The notes: a model not told the origin generated them from the letters alone. A stretch of 64,000 bases of DNA from CAINVV01 sp037129695 (GCA_037129695.1 JBAXUL010000002.1:1-64000); one strand, 5' to 3'. Positions 17,258 to 26,928 are shown, numbered from the stretch's first letter. Translations and numbers: made by a program.

Positions 17258-18001
17258 TTATTTGTTCCAGATTTTCCAGGCTGCCATGGCTTGCAATTCC
17301 AGCATTTCCAGTCCGTTTTTGACGGCAGCACCCTGATCAATGCCTTTTTGAAGAAATTGGGTAACATCAGGATTGTATACCAAGTCGAACAGTAAGTGCT
17401 TGTAAGTCAGGTGTTCGTAGGGTATCTCCGGAAGTCCTTCTGTCCTGGGGAATGTGCCGAGTGGTGTGGTATTGACGATGATGGTATGATCCTCCATTGT
17501 TTGTTGGGTAAGAGAGGAGTAGGGGATTGTAACACTTTCCCGGGCTTCCCTTGATACCAGTTGCGCCTGGATGCCAAGTTCTGCGAAGGTTGCCATGACA
17601 GCTTTTGAAGCTCCACCGGTGCCTAAAACCAACGCTTTTTTGTGGTGCGATTGAAGCAATGGAGTAATGGAATTACGGAATCCAGTCAGGTCCGTATTGA
17701 AACCCTCCAGTTTGATGTCTCCTTCCGATCTGTTTATCCTCACCGTGTTGACAGCCCGGATGGCGGCAGCAGAAGGATCACAGGTGTCCAGGAAGGGGAT
17801 AATGGCCTCCTTGTAGGGTATGGTAATATTGAATCCTACCAGTGCCGGATGTTCCTTTATAATTGCGGGGAGCAATGAAATATCGCTGATTTCGAAATTC
17901 AGATATTCTGCGTCGATGGATTCCTTCTCAAAATAGGCGGTGAAAAATCGTTTTGAAAAGGAGTGGGACAGGGGGTAGCCGATCAGACCGTAAGTTAGCA
18001 T
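17258..18001 (-). CDS. aroE: Shikimate dehydrogenase
   Basis: AroE of 247 residues, a little short but complete; it reduces 3-dehydroshikimate with NADPH in aromatic amino-acid synthesis. Seen are the substrate loop YPLSHSFSKRFF, the catalytic lysine in GFNITIPYKEAI, the substrate Asp in GFNTDLTGF and the nucleotide-binding loop LVLGTGGASKAV. The gene ends 114 bases from truA on the opposite strand. A TATTTTTGC box on the minus strand lies about 100 bases upstream. Confidence 0.95.
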   Translation of the reverse strand: MLTYGLIGYPLSHSFSKRFFTAYFEKESIDAEYLNFEISDISLLPAIIKEHPALVGFNITIPYKEAIIPFLDTCDPSAAAIRAVNTVRINRSEGDIKLEGFNTDLTGFRNSITPLLQSHHKKALVLGTGGASKAVMATFAELGIQAQLVSREARESVTIPYSSLTQQTMEDHTIIVNTTPLGTFPRTEGLPEIPYEHLTYKHLLFDLVYNPDVTQFLQKGIDQGAAVKNGLEMLELQAMAAWKIWNK

Positions 18002-18097
18002 AGGAATTATATCTTTAATTGGCAGGATATGAAGGCATTGATTGATTTTTTAGTAAATCCATTTGCCATAACATCTTCGTGGCAGGAAGTCCGGTCG

Positions 18098-18105
18098 CAA
18101 AAATA
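18098..18105 (-). promoter_or_regulatory. Candidate -7 box for aroE
   Basis: The minus strand reads TATTTTTGCG, an exact TAnnTTTG match. It would give a leader of about 90 bases. No -33 box is evident. Confidence 0.35.
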
Positions 18106-18164
18106 CAATTAAACAATTGGAATCTTTTGGCCTGATTAACTAAAATAGTGGAATGAAGAGAGAT

Positions 18165-19592
18165 TTAATTCTCTTCATAAGGCCTGTTATATTTTTTAAT
18201 CAGCTCTGTAACCCACTCCAACAAAAGGAAAGTGGGGAAATTCTCCAAAAAATCAATGTGTGCACTGAAATCTTCGGCGAGGGCACATTCGAGTTTTTCT
18301 TTGGCCAAATCAAAATTGTCCATAAAGATGTAAAATCCGGCTTGCCTGAATAAAATGGCTGCACAGTAGGCTTCCGTATTTTCTGCCTCTTCCAGTATTT
18401 TTACAGCCTCCTCAAACAGGTTGTTTTTAAACAGCAAATCTGCGTAGGAGAGCCAGTATTCTGCAATTTCATTATCCAGTTCGAGTGCCTTCCGGTAGGC
18501 AGTTCTGGCCTCTGTGAAATTGCCCATTGCTGCATGTGCTTTTCCCAGAGCATTCCAGCATTCGGCACAATCCGTATTAATTTCAAGGGATTTACTAAGC
18601 AGCGGTAAAGCATCAGCAGCACGGTCATTGATCAGCATCACCAAGCCGGCACCAAACCAGCCATCCGAGCAGTTGGGTTCCATGCCGATGGTTTTGTCGT
18701 AATACAGTTCGGCATTCTCATAATCATCCATCTGGAAGAAGCAATCTGCCAAATACAGGTGGGCATCCACTGAATCCGGATCTATCCGGAGGTAGTCGTG
18801 GTATGCTTCCACCGAATCCTTAAAACGCTCGATGGCAGATAGGGCATTGGCCTTGTTGAAAATAGCTGCCGAATAGTTCGAGTCGATGGCCAGTGCAAAG
18901 TCGTAGGCATCAATAGCCCTGACGAAATCTTCCTGTCGGTTGTAAATAATTCCCAGATTGTACCAGGCCGATTCGGAGAAAGGATCAATATCGAGGTATT
19001 TGTTGTAAAAATCTATGGCCTGGGTGTCGTCTCCTACTTTTTCGTAACAGAAGGCGATGTCGTACAATACCGGTTCGTGCCCGGGATTTTCGTCGAGTGC
19101 CTTTTTGAGATAGGTCAGGGCCTCGTCGTAAGCTCCAGTTTGAATGAATGAGATCCCAATATTGTAAAGTAGTTCATCCCGGTCTTCAAAAGCAAATAAC
19201 TCGGCTTTCTTGAAATACTCGTTGGCCCGGTGGTATTCACCTTTCATGTTGTGGCAGGTGCCCAGCATCATCATCACATCAGGATTGGTATTTTCAATCT
19301 CTTCCAGTTGTTTCAGCAGGTGAATAGCCTTCTGTAATTTCAGTTGGGAAAGATAGATTTGCGCTTTTTTTATCTTGACGATAATTGAATTGGGATGCTG
19401 CCTCAGCGCAATCTCACATGCCTGTAAGGCATTGGAAAACTGACTTTTGTCTATATATTGATCTGCGATGAATTCAAAATCCGCCACATCAAAGAACTCC
19501 GTACGTTGTTCCGTCAGCATCTGTTTGTAACGCTTCAAAACATTGGCAAATTCCTTGCTTTCAAAATTATCTCTGGACTCTTCCCACATCAT
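18165..19592 (-). CDS. TPR-repeat protein
   Basis: Protein of 475 residues made almost wholly of tetratricopeptide repeats (about 10-12 units from residue 40 to 440; clear ones are DELLYNIGISFIQTGAYDEA, SAWYNLGIIYNRQEDFVRA and CAECWNALGKAHAAMGNFTEA). There is no signal peptide and no membrane helix, so it is probably a cytoplasmic scaffold. It follows the DUF4301 gene by 41 bases on the same strand. A good -7 box lies in that short gap, so it may also be transcribed on its own. Confidence 0.85.
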   Translation of the reverse strand: MMWEESRDNFESKEFANVLKRYKQMLTEQRTEFFDVADFEFIADQYIDKSQFSNALQACEIALRQHPNSIIVKIKKAQIYLSQLKLQKAIHLLKQLEEIENTNPDVMMMLGTCHNMKGEYHRANEYFKKAELFAFEDRDELLYNIGISFIQTGAYDEALTYLKKALDENPGHEPVLYDIAFCYEKVGDDTQAIDFYNKYLDIDPFSESAWYNLGIIYNRQEDFVRAIDAYDFALAIDSNYSAAIFNKANALSAIERFKDSVEAYHDYLRIDPDSVDAHLYLADCFFQMDDYENAELYYDKTIGMEPNCSDGWFGAGLVMLINDRAADALPLLSKSLEINTDCAECWNALGKAHAAMGNFTEARTAYRKALELDNEIAEYWLSYADLLFKNNLFEEAVKILEEAENTEAYCAAILFRQAGFYIFMDNFDLAKEKLECALAEDFSAHIDFLENFPTFLLLEWVTELIKKYNRPYEEN

Positions 19593-19614
19593 ATCAAGTG
19601 ACTTAAAATCGGTG

Positions 19615-19622
19615 CAAAGGTA
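19615..19622 (-). promoter_or_regulatory. Candidate -7 box for the TPR gene
   Basis: The minus strand reads TACCTTTGCACC, matching the classic Bacteroidota -7 region. Transcription would start about 16 bases before the TPR gene's ATG. It lies between the DUF4301 stop and the TPR start. Confidence 0.5.
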
Positions 19623-19633
19623 ATCAAAAATGG

Positions 19634-21178
19634 CTATATGGGCTGATGTTCCGCCCTCAGAAGGTCATTTACTGTCTTGACAGGATTGAATGTGACAGGC
19701 GGAACCTCCACGAATAGAGTGATCCAGTCAGACATTGCGCCATTCCAAAGTCCCGGAAGTTCTTGTGCTTTCAATGGTTTTCCGTCTTTTGATTTGGACG
19801 AGATAAAACCTGTTTCCGGATCCCTGAATTCTGGCAGATAGAATTTCTCCCCTTTGTAGTTTCGGACACCGCATACCAGATCGACGGGATTGAAGTGGGT
19901 AGCCCGCGCTGCAATGGCAGACTGGTGATGATTCTTCAGATCAATCTGGCTGCTCTCGACCACTTGCAGCGTGGTTGTGCCGTCTGACTGCAATGCCCAG
20001 AAAGGACCGCCTCCCGGCTCCCCTGCGTTTTTTACCATACCGCAGACCCTGATGGGTCTGTTCAATTTGGCACACAGGTAACTGATTTTGGAGGACTTGT
20101 CAATTAAATGGTCTTTCCCGGCAGGCAAAGTGCAAAGATGGTGTTCAAGGTATTGCAATATTTTTTCGATTTCTGTATCATTCAGCTTGTCAGGGTTTTC
20201 CAGCAAGCGCAGAAAGTCAAAAATCTGCTGCTGCGATTGAAGTAAAAGTCCTGCCAGCGCTTTTTTGTAAAGGATTGTTTCATCCTTGAGGCGATCCGGA
20301 ACTACGTTGTCGATATTTTTTACGAATATCAGATCAGCCTGAAGGTCATTGAGATTTTCGAGCAGCGCACCATGACCGCCCGGACGGAAGAACAATTTTC
20401 CCTCCATCGTCCGGAATGGTTCATTGTACTCATCTACCGCGATGGTATCGGTCGAAGGCTTTTGTTCCGAAAAGGTTATTTCATAACGAACTTCATATCT
20501 CTTTTCAAATTCTGCGGCAGTGATCTCACACTTTTGTTTGAAAAGAGAAAGATGTTCAGGGGAAACCGTAAAGTGAATTCTTACCAGTCCGGCAGCATCT
20601 GTGCCGTAGAGTGCTCCTTCTACCAGGTGTTCTTCGGCGGGTGTACGACTCAGTCCCGCATACTGATGAAAATCGAGCAATCCTTTGGGCAGGAAGCCGT
20701 AATTCAACCCTTCCGGGGAAAGTAAAGTGCGCAAGATTTCCAGATATTTGATTCGCCCCGAATCATCCTTCAAGGAACCGATTTTTTCCGGAAGCTGGGG
20801 ATAAAAGGCGAATCCTGACAATTGTTCGAAAAATTTCCTGACGCTGTCATGTTGCTCCTGTTCCAGCAGCAGTTCAGCTTCATCGTTGGTCAGTGCCTGC
20901 TCCTGAAATGAAAACAAAGACTGAAACATCCTGCTTGCAGCGCCTGAAGCGGGGACAAACTTGACAGGAACAATTCCATTTTCGAGTTGGGCTTCATAAA
21001 AGACCGCCATTTCTGCTGATTCCTTATCGGTCAAATGGGTGATGCCATTTCCGATTGCCGCTGCGTCAACGATCTTTAAATAAGGGAATCCCTTCCTGAA
21101 ATGCGAGATCTGGTCCAGAATTTCCGTCATATTTCCGCCTCTATCCCTGATCTGCTCCTGGTCTGTTGCTGTAAACAT
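19634..21178 (-). CDS. DUF4301 family protein
   Basis: DUF4301 protein of 514 residues, found mainly in Bacteroidota and of unknown function. It contains a nucleotidyltransferase-like phosphate-rich stretch (VPASGAASRMFQSLF near residue 77), the glycine-rich FFRPGGHGALLENLN near residue 268 and the cysteine segment VCGMVKNAGEPGGGPFW. The PASGAASRM and RPGGHGAL motifs suggest a nucleotide- or sugar-phosphate-binding fold, but this is inference. No signal peptide. It is the probable first gene of a unit with the TPR protein. Confidence 0.85.
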   Translation of the reverse strand: MFTATDQEQIRDRGGNMTEILDQISHFRKGFPYLKIVDAAAIGNGITHLTDKESAEMAVFYEAQLENGIVPVKFVPASGAASRMFQSLFSFQEQALTNDEAELLLEQEQHDSVRKFFEQLSGFAFYPQLPEKIGSLKDDSGRIKYLEILRTLLSPEGLNYGFLPKGLLDFHQYAGLSRTPAEEHLVEGALYGTDAAGLVRIHFTVSPEHLSLFKQKCEITAAEFEKRYEVRYEITFSEQKPSTDTIAVDEYNEPFRTMEGKLFFRPGGHGALLENLNDLQADLIFVKNIDNVVPDRLKDETILYKKALAGLLLQSQQQIFDFLRLLENPDKLNDTEIEKILQYLEHHLCTLPAGKDHLIDKSSKISYLCAKLNRPIRVCGMVKNAGEPGGGPFWALQSDGTTTLQVVESSQIDLKNHHQSAIAARATHFNPVDLVCGVRNYKGEKFYLPEFRDPETGFISSKSKDGKPLKAQELPGLWNGAMSDWITLFVEVPPVTFNPVKTVNDLLRAEHQPI

Positions 21179-21567
21179 AGTTTGCTGTTTTCTTCAGGTT
21201 GAATATAGGGAATTGAATGTCATTTCAAAACAGGGATGAACTGTTTTCAGGTACTATTTATACACAATTTTTTGTTCATTAAAATGGAGGGTTTCCTATT
21301 GGCTTGATTGATCCGTGATATATTTGCATCTCACTGAATGGCAGTATTTTAATTTGCTTTTCGAAATTGGTTACTCGCCGCGATGAGGCGAATTTGAGAC
21401 CGCCATGATTAGAATGGAAAACAATCACTTGCCACAGGAAAATACAATCGCTACCCTTTGGTATTCTGGTGCCAGTGAGACCATATTCACCCAATTTTTA
21501 GTCAGTTGTTTTTTTATTTGTAGTTTCCTTTCCTTCTTCTGTTATTTTTGTCCTCAAATTAAAATAG
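21179..21567. other. Divergent intergenic region DUF4301/radical SAM
   Basis: Non-coding gap of 389 bases holding the promoter of the radical SAM gene (see next entry) and presumably that of DUF4301, for which no clear box was found. No hairpin or small gene was recognised. Confidence 0.5.
21517..21550 (+). promoter_or_regulatory. Bacteroidota-type promoter of the radical SAM gene
   Basis: A TTTG at 21517-21520 is followed 22 bases later by TATTTTTG at 21543-21550, matching the TTTG/TAnnTTTG Bacteroidota promoter with slightly wide spacing. The transcript would start about 11 bases before the ATG. Confidence 0.5.
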
Positions 21568-22509
21568 ATGGAACAGCGCGAATTCGCATGGGGAGGCGAC
21601 AAAAGATACAACGATTATTCTGCATGGTTCAGGAGAAAATTTGAAGGCAAGGTGCAGAAAATATCACTCGATGCCGGATTTACCTGTCCCAACAGGGATG
21701 GTTCACGGGGAGTGGGTGGTTGTTCCTATTGCAACAACGATAGTTTTAACCCGGATTATTGCCGGACTGAGGAGAATATCAGCGGCCAGATTCTCAGGGG
21801 AATTCAGTTTTTTTCTCCCAAGTATCCAACGATGCGTTACCTGGCCTATTTTCAGGCCTATAGCAATACCTATGCGCCGGTTGAAATTCTGCGGCAGTCC
21901 TACGAAGAGGCCTTGCTTAATCCGGAGGTCATCGGACTGGTGATTGCCACCCGGCCTGACTGCCTGAGTGATGAAATACTCGATTTACTGGAAGAATTTT
22001 CCACAAGGTGCTATGTCGCTATTGAACTAGGAATTGAAAGTTTCAATGATGAGACGCTGGAAAAAATCAACAGGGGACATACTGTGGCAGAGACAATGTG
22101 GGCCATTCAGAAAATTGCCGAAAGAAAAATAGACAATTGTGTCCATCTGATTCTGGGGCTCCCCGGTGACATAGATGCCGATTGTATCAGATTTGCCCAA
22201 ATTGTCTCCAAATTACCTGTGCACAGCATCAAACTCCACCAGTTGCAGATACACAAAGGGACACGAATGGCTTTTGAATACCGGGATCAGCCTGAAAATT
22301 TCAACCTCTTTGAAGTCGACCAGTTCGCAGACCTGGTGGTCAGGTTTCTCGAACATCTCTCACCTGAAATTATAGTCCAGCGATTTGTCAGTTCCGCTCC
22401 TGCCGGCATGGTGATCGCCCCCAAATGGGGACTTAAAAACTATGAATTTGTAGCCAAAGTGGATAAGGCGCTGAAGGAAAGGGATAGCTGGCAAGGGAAA
22501 TTAATTTGA
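21568..22509 (+). CDS. TIGR01212/YhcC-type radical SAM protein
   Basis: Radical SAM protein of 313 residues related to E. coli YhcC (TIGR01212). The cluster-binding motif is CPNRDGSRGVGGCSYC, a CxnCxxC variant with a long first spacer that is typical of this family. Next are FSPKYPTMRYLAYFQAYSNTYAP and the AdoMet-contact region CYVAIELGIES. The reaction is not established for the family. The gene is a single unit whose stop lies 16 bases from the stop of the M16 pair on the other strand. Confidence 0.9.
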   Translation: MEQREFAWGGDKRYNDYSAWFRRKFEGKVQKISLDAGFTCPNRDGSRGVGGCSYCNNDSFNPDYCRTEENISGQILRGIQFFSPKYPTMRYLAYFQAYSNTYAPVEILRQSYEEALLNPEVIGLVIATRPDCLSDEILDLLEEFSTRCYVAIELGIESFNDETLEKINRGHTVAETMWAIQKIAERKIDNCVHLILGLPGDIDADCIRFAQIVSKLPVHSIKLHQLQIHKGTRMAFEYRDQPENFNLFEVDQFADLVVRFLEHLSPEIIVQRFVSSAPAGMVIAPKWGLKNYEFVAKVDKALKERDSWQGKLI

Positions 22510-22525
22510 CTACCCTTTCACCCTC

Positions 22526-23806
22526 TCATTTTTTCCCCGCTGCTACCGTGAACATACTTTCAGGATCAAAATAAGTGCGTGCAAGCTCCCTTATCTGTTC
22601 AGGTGTTGTGCTTTTGATGGTATGGATGATATTGTCGAAATATCCGACTTCCAGTCCGGCTTCGTAAAGCGAGGAGAAACTTTGGGAACGGGCGAAAGGT
22701 CCGTCGAAATCTTCCAGCATCCTTCCCAAAAGGAAACTGCGCAAAGGTTCGAGTTCCGATTCAGGCACTAGTTCATCTCTTAAACGCTGCATTTCCAGGA
22801 AAATCTCCTTGATTGCCTGATCCGTTTTTTCGGCAGTCACTTCCGCGTGGATCATGAAGATGGCATCGCGGACGAAAGAGACAACGGAAGCATGGATTCC
22901 ATAAGTAAGTCCCTTTTCTTCCCTCAGATTGCTCATCAGCCTTGAACCGAAATAGCCTCCGAAGATGGTGGTAAGCAATTTCAGACCGGAAGAGTCGGGA
23001 TGGTGCTGTGTAGGCACGAGTTTGCCAATGGTGATCGCGTTCTGGTTGGCATTGTCACGTTCGATGAAGACATTTTTCTCGGTAGAACTAAGGATCTGAA
23101 TCTGATCCTTTTTGAAAGGATAAGGAGTTCCCCAATTTTCGCCGAAATTCTCAACAATTAATTTCCGGACCTCTTCATCCACATCGCCTGAAGCGAAGAG
23201 TGTCGCATTGGCCGAGCAATAGTGTCTGTTGTAGTGGCTTTTGGCTGCTTCCAAAGTTATATGGTCATAGGAATCAGGCGAGGCAACAGGGGCATATGGA
23301 TGTCCTTCACCCATCAGGTTTCTCATGAAATTGCGCTGTGCGACAAGCCCTACTTTTTCGGCATCCACCAAAGCGCGTTGTTTGCGTTTTTGTCTGGCAA
23401 TCTCAAACTCATGTTCCGGGAATGATGCGTCCTGCATGATCTCGGCCAGTAAAGGGAGCAGGTGGCGCAGGTGTTTCTTGAGTGCGAGCAATGAAACGTA
23501 GTTGTTGTCATAATAAGGCAAGGAGCTCAACTGTGCTCCATAAAAATCAATTTTGTCGGCAATTTCTCTGGCTGTCTTGCCTGATGTGCCTTCACCGATC
23601 ATGGAAGCTGCCATGATGCTCTCCAGTTTCGCGTTTCCGTACCAGTTTCCGGCTTTGAAACTAAAATCAAGCTTCACTACCTCCTGGGTTCCACCGTAGA
23701 GGGTGAAAAAAGAGGTGCCCCCGGGCAACAACTGATGTGCGGGTTCAATGAAATCAATCTTTTCGACCGAATGTACAGAGGGAGCTATTTTTCTGAATGA
23801 ACTCAT
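22526..23806 (-). CDS. M16-family peptidase-like subunit, inactive
   Basis: Zinc-protease-fold protein of 426 residues (insulinase/PqqL type). The HxxEH zinc motif is missing: the matching helix reads LESIMAASMIGEGTSGKTA. The C-terminal R/Y loop typical of M16B is present (YFGSRLMSNLREEKGLTYGI). This pattern is that of the non-catalytic partner in a heterodimeric M16B peptidase. Its start overlaps the upstream, catalytic gene by 4 bases, supporting a two-subunit enzyme made from one mRNA. No signal peptide is seen. Confidence 0.9.
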   Translation of the reverse strand: MSSFRKIAPSVHSVEKIDFIEPAHQLLPGGTSFFTLYGGTQEVVKLDFSFKAGNWYGNAKLESIMAASMIGEGTSGKTAREIADKIDFYGAQLSSLPYYDNNYVSLLALKKHLRHLLPLLAEIMQDASFPEHEFEIARQKRKQRALVDAEKVGLVAQRNFMRNLMGEGHPYAPVASPDSYDHITLEAAKSHYNRHYCSANATLFASGDVDEEVRKLIVENFGENWGTPYPFKKDQIQILSSTEKNVFIERDNANQNAITIGKLVPTQHHPDSSGLKLLTTIFGGYFGSRLMSNLREEKGLTYGIHASVVSFVRDAIFMIHAEVTAEKTDQAIKEIFLEMQRLRDELVPESELEPLRSFLLGRMLEDFDGPFARSQSFSSLYEAGLEVGYFDNIIHTIKSTTPEQIRELARTYFDPESMFTVAAGKK

Positions 23807-25053
23807 TTAACTGGATTTTGTAGGGATAAATAATTGAGGGTGTTGCGGTTTCCTTTCCGAAAAAGCTGTCCGGCGGTGGCTAACAGATCGTCAGCGGTGA
23901 TATCCCTGTATTTCTCACCCTGAAGGTTAATTTCTGCCACATCGCCCATAATGGCGAAAGATGCCAGTTGAATCGCTTTTTCGAGGTAACCGATTTCGTT
24001 GAGCAAAAGGTCGGCTTCCACCCTGTTTTTCACCTTTTCCAGTTCGTAGGCAGTGATGGGAGTCTCAACGGTCATCATGATTTCTTCCAGCATCTTCTCC
24101 CGCGCAAGGTGGATGTCCACGCCGTGCGATGCTTTTCCGGTCGCAATAAACAGTCCGGGTTCATTTTCCCCGGAAAGATAAGCATCTGCCTCTGTGAAAA
24201 GTTTCTGCTCCTTAACCAGTTTGACTTCAAACCTGGATGAACTGCCATTGGAAAGAATATCAGACAAGAGGTCGAGAACGTAGAAATCTTTCTCATTGCG
24301 TGCTCCCATGTGCCAGGCCACGTAAAAAGTGTCGATTGGGACATCCCTGCTCACGGTAATTTCACGGTCAGTTACCTGAGTTGGTTCTGGAAAGGCAGTG
24401 TAGGGAGCAATTTCACGGTAGGGGATATCGGCAAACCATTTTTCGGCAAGTTTGAACGCTTCGGAAGATTCAATGTTTCCACTGATTACCAATACCGCAT
24501 TGTTGGGTGCATAGTGGTGAAAGAAGAAATCCTTGACATTCTCCAGCGTGGCGGACTCAATATGTTCGGGCACAAGTCCGATGGTAGGCCAGCGATAGGG
24601 GTGAACCTTGTAGGCAAGATCACGGAGGATATGCCACACGTCACCATAAGGTTTGTTCAGATTGCGTTGCCTGAATTCTTCGATAACCACTTTTTTCTGG
24701 ACATCAAGTCCTTTTTTTGAAAATTTCGGACCCAGCATTCTGTCTGATTCAAGCCACAGTGCTGTTTCTATGTTGTTGGCTGGAAGCGTGATGTAGTAAT
24801 TGGTGAGGTCGTTGGAGGTAAAGGCATTGTTGGCACCGCCTGCCCTTTGTACCGCCATGTCAAAATCGGGCACGTTGGCGGATCCTCCAAAGGTGAGATG
24901 TTCAAAGAGATGAGCAAAGCCGGTCCTGGCCGGATCTTCGTGCTTGGAGCCCACATTGTAGCAAACATTAACCGCCACAAACGGTGTGCTGCGATCGGTA
25001 TGCACAATGACGGTGAGACCGTTGTTCAGTATTATTTTATTGAATTGAATCAT
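23803..25053 (-). CDS. M16-family zinc peptidase, catalytic subunit
   Basis: M16B metallopeptidase of about 416 residues. The inverted zinc motif HLFEH is present near residues 47-51 and a distal glutamate lies in VVIEEFRQRNLN, so this subunit should be active, unlike its partner. The chosen ATG begins MIQFNKIILNNGLTV, the typical M16 N-terminus; a longer frame would add 21 non-homologous residues. A TATCTTTG box on the minus strand lies about 60 bases upstream. Confidence 0.93.
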   Translation of the reverse strand: MIQFNKIILNNGLTVIVHTDRSTPFVAVNVCYNVGSKHEDPARTGFAHLFEHLTFGGSANVPDFDMAVQRAGGANNAFTSNDLTNYYITLPANNIETALWLESDRMLGPKFSKKGLDVQKKVVIEEFRQRNLNKPYGDVWHILRDLAYKVHPYRWPTIGLVPEHIESATLENVKDFFFHHYAPNNAVLVISGNIESSEAFKLAEKWFADIPYREIAPYTAFPEPTQVTDREITVSRDVPIDTFYVAWHMGARNEKDFYVLDLLSDILSNGSSSRFEVKLVKEQKLFTEADAYLSGENEPGLFIATGKASHGVDIHLAREKMLEEIMMTVETPITAYELEKVKNRVEADLLLNEIGYLEKAIQLASFAIMGDVAEINLQGEKYRDITADDLLATAGQLFRKGNRNTLNYLSLQNPVK

Positions 25054-25397
25054 ACAAACGAAAATTAACCGGAACTCCTTTTTTCTGAACTGGCATCCGG
25101 CTGTAAATTCCGACAAAGATAGTCATTCCTTTCTTAGCCGGATTTGATTTGAAAAGTTACAAAAGGTACCTATCTGTGCCCGGATCATACCTGGCTCTTC
25201 GTGAGAATTGTTTGTATACAATATAAATAACTGTCAGGCTAATCATTAGTATTTAAAATAGTTGATCGGGGAAATTATAATTTGTAAACTCGCAAAAATT
25301 ATAAAATTAACCGAAAGGTGGCTGTTTAAATTTCATTATCGATTTTATCTGGGCATTTTACTTTTAATCAGAAATATATCACACAATTTAAGTTGCA
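25054..25397. other. Divergent intergenic region M16/tryptophanase-like
   Basis: AT-rich gap of 344 bases between divergent genes. It holds the M16 promoter box at 25114-25121. Upstream of the lyase no ATG occurs from about 25141 to the start codon, so there is no TnaC-like leader peptide. Only an imperfect box (TATAATTTG near 25276) was seen for that gene. Confidence 0.5.
25114..25121 (-). promoter_or_regulatory. Candidate -7 box for the M16 operon
   Basis: The minus strand reads TATCTTTGTCGG, an exact TAnnTTTG match of the common Bacteroidota type, giving a leader of about 54 bases. No -33 box is evident. Confidence 0.5.
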
Positions 25398-26864
25398 ATG
25401 GGAAATTTAGAAAAACTGAAAACCGTTAAATTTTACAGCGGAGAAGTAACTCCTCTGGAAATGCACAAAGTACGTGTAGTTCAAAAGCTTAATCTTTTAC
25501 CCGTAGAGGAACGAAGAGAATCCATCTTTGGGGCCGGATTCAATACTTTTCTTCTGATGAACAAGGATGTCTACCTTGACATGCTTACGGATTCAGGTAC
25601 CAACGCCATGAGTGACAATCAGGTAGCTGCCATGAGTCAGGCGGATGATTCCTATGCAGGTTCAGCCAGTTTCACCAAACTGGAAAAGGCCATCAAGGAC
25701 GTATTTAACCAAACCTATTATCTGCCTGTTCACCAGGGACGCGCAGCCGAGCATATCATATCCAAGACATTTGTCAAGCCGGGGACTGTCATCCCGATGA
25801 ACTACCATTTTACCACCACCAAGGCCCACATCGAAATGTGTGGTGGGGTTGTAGAAGAGATCTATACCGAAGAGGCACTGAAAACCAAAAGCGATTTTCC
25901 TTTCAAGGGAAACATGGACATTGGAAAGCTCAACAACGTGATCGAGAAATGGGGAGCGGAAAATGTGGCTTTTATCCGCTTCGAAGCAGGAACCAACCTG
26001 ATTGGCGGTCAGCCATTCTCTATGGCGAACTTGCGTGAAGTATCCGCTATCTCTAAAAAACATGGGATTAAGCTTTTGATGGACACCAGTCTGATTAATG
26101 AAAATCTGTATTTCATCAAGATAAGGGAAGCAGGATATCAGGATGTACCGTTGAAGGACATCATGCATGAGATGCTTAGTTATACCGATTTTTCCTATTT
26201 CTCCGGCCGCAAGGTGAGTTGTACCCGCGGCGGCGGAATCTGCACCAACGACCGCAGCATCTACATGATGATGCGCGACTGGGTGCCGCTTTTCGAAGGT
26301 TTTCTGACTTATGGAGGAATGAGTGTGCGCGAAATTGAGGCGATGGCAGTCGGTTTGTATGAATCACTCGATTTCGATGTAATCAGTCATTCGCCAACCT
26401 TCATCAAATATCTGGTTGATTCACTCGACAAAAGTGGTATTCCTGTCATCACCCCTTCCGGTGGTTTGGGTTGCCACCTTGATGCCGGATTGTTTATCAG
26501 TCATGTGCCACAAACCCAATATCCTGCAGGCGCTCTGGCTGCTGCGCTTTACGTTGCTTCAGGAATCAGGGGCATGGAACGCGGAACAATTTCCAGCGTC
26601 CGTGACGCGGATGGAAACGATATTCTGGCAGATGTGGAGTTGCTCCGACTGGCCTTCCCGAGAAGGGTATTTACACTCTCGCAGGTGAAGTATGCCGAAG
26701 ACCGCATCAAATGGCTCTACGACAATCGCCATCTGATTGGCGGATTGGAATGGATAGAGGAACCGCCGGTTCTCCGGTTCTTTGTTGGTAAACTCAAACC
26801 AATTGGCGACTGGGTAGACAAATTAGTGGCCAAGTTCCGTGAAGATTTTGGAGATAGTTTGTAA
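25398..26864 (+). CDS. Divergent tryptophanase/tyrosine phenol-lyase-like enzyme
   Basis: PLP-dependent beta-eliminating lyase of 488 residues, full length for the tryptophanase/tyrosine phenol-lyase family. Shared motifs are TDSGTNAMSDNQ, DDSYAGSASF, HQGRAAEH, NLIGGQP (Asn200), the pyridine-binding Asp229 and the PLP lysine in YFSGRKVSC (Lys272). It departs from the family at the Arg of the D-[AS]-[TA]-R motif that contacts PLP O3', which is Leu232 here (MDTSLINEN), and the usual SxKKD is SGRKV. It probably cleaves an amino acid to pyruvate, ammonia and a leaving group, but tryptophan as substrate is not assured, so no tnaA symbol is given. Single gene closed by a strong terminator. Confidence 0.85.
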   Translation: MGNLEKLKTVKFYSGEVTPLEMHKVRVVQKLNLLPVEERRESIFGAGFNTFLLMNKDVYLDMLTDSGTNAMSDNQVAAMSQADDSYAGSASFTKLEKAIKDVFNQTYYLPVHQGRAAEHIISKTFVKPGTVIPMNYHFTTTKAHIEMCGGVVEEIYTEEALKTKSDFPFKGNMDIGKLNNVIEKWGAENVAFIRFEAGTNLIGGQPFSMANLREVSAISKKHGIKLLMDTSLINENLYFIKIREAGYQDVPLKDIMHEMLSYTDFSYFSGRKVSCTRGGGICTNDRSIYMMMRDWVPLFEGFLTYGGMSVREIEAMAVGLYESLDFDVISHSPTFIKYLVDSLDKSGIPVITPSGGLGCHLDAGLFISHVPQTQYPAGALAAALYVASGIRGMERGTISSVRDADGNDILADVELLRLAFPRRVFTLSQVKYAEDRIKWLYDNRHLIGGLEWIEEPPVLRFFVGKLKPIGDWVDKLVAKFREDFGDSL

Positions 26865-26887
26865 TAAATTGATCTGAAATAATTAAC

Positions 26888-26928
26888 AAAGCACCCTGCA
26901 GTCATAGATTGCAGGGTGCTTTATTTTT
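26888..26928 (+). terminator. Intrinsic terminator after the lyase gene
   Basis: Perfect 13-base-pair stem (AAAGCACCCTGCA at 26888-26900 with TGCAGGGTGCTTT at 26910-26922), a 9-base loop and a T-rich tail. The flanking A-rich side lets it also serve the convergent gene on the minus strand. Confidence 0.93.

Noticed and set aside
25141..25397. Possible TnaC-like leader peptide before the lyase gene
   Set aside because: No ATG is present in this stretch, so a tryptophan-sensing leader peptide is not supported.
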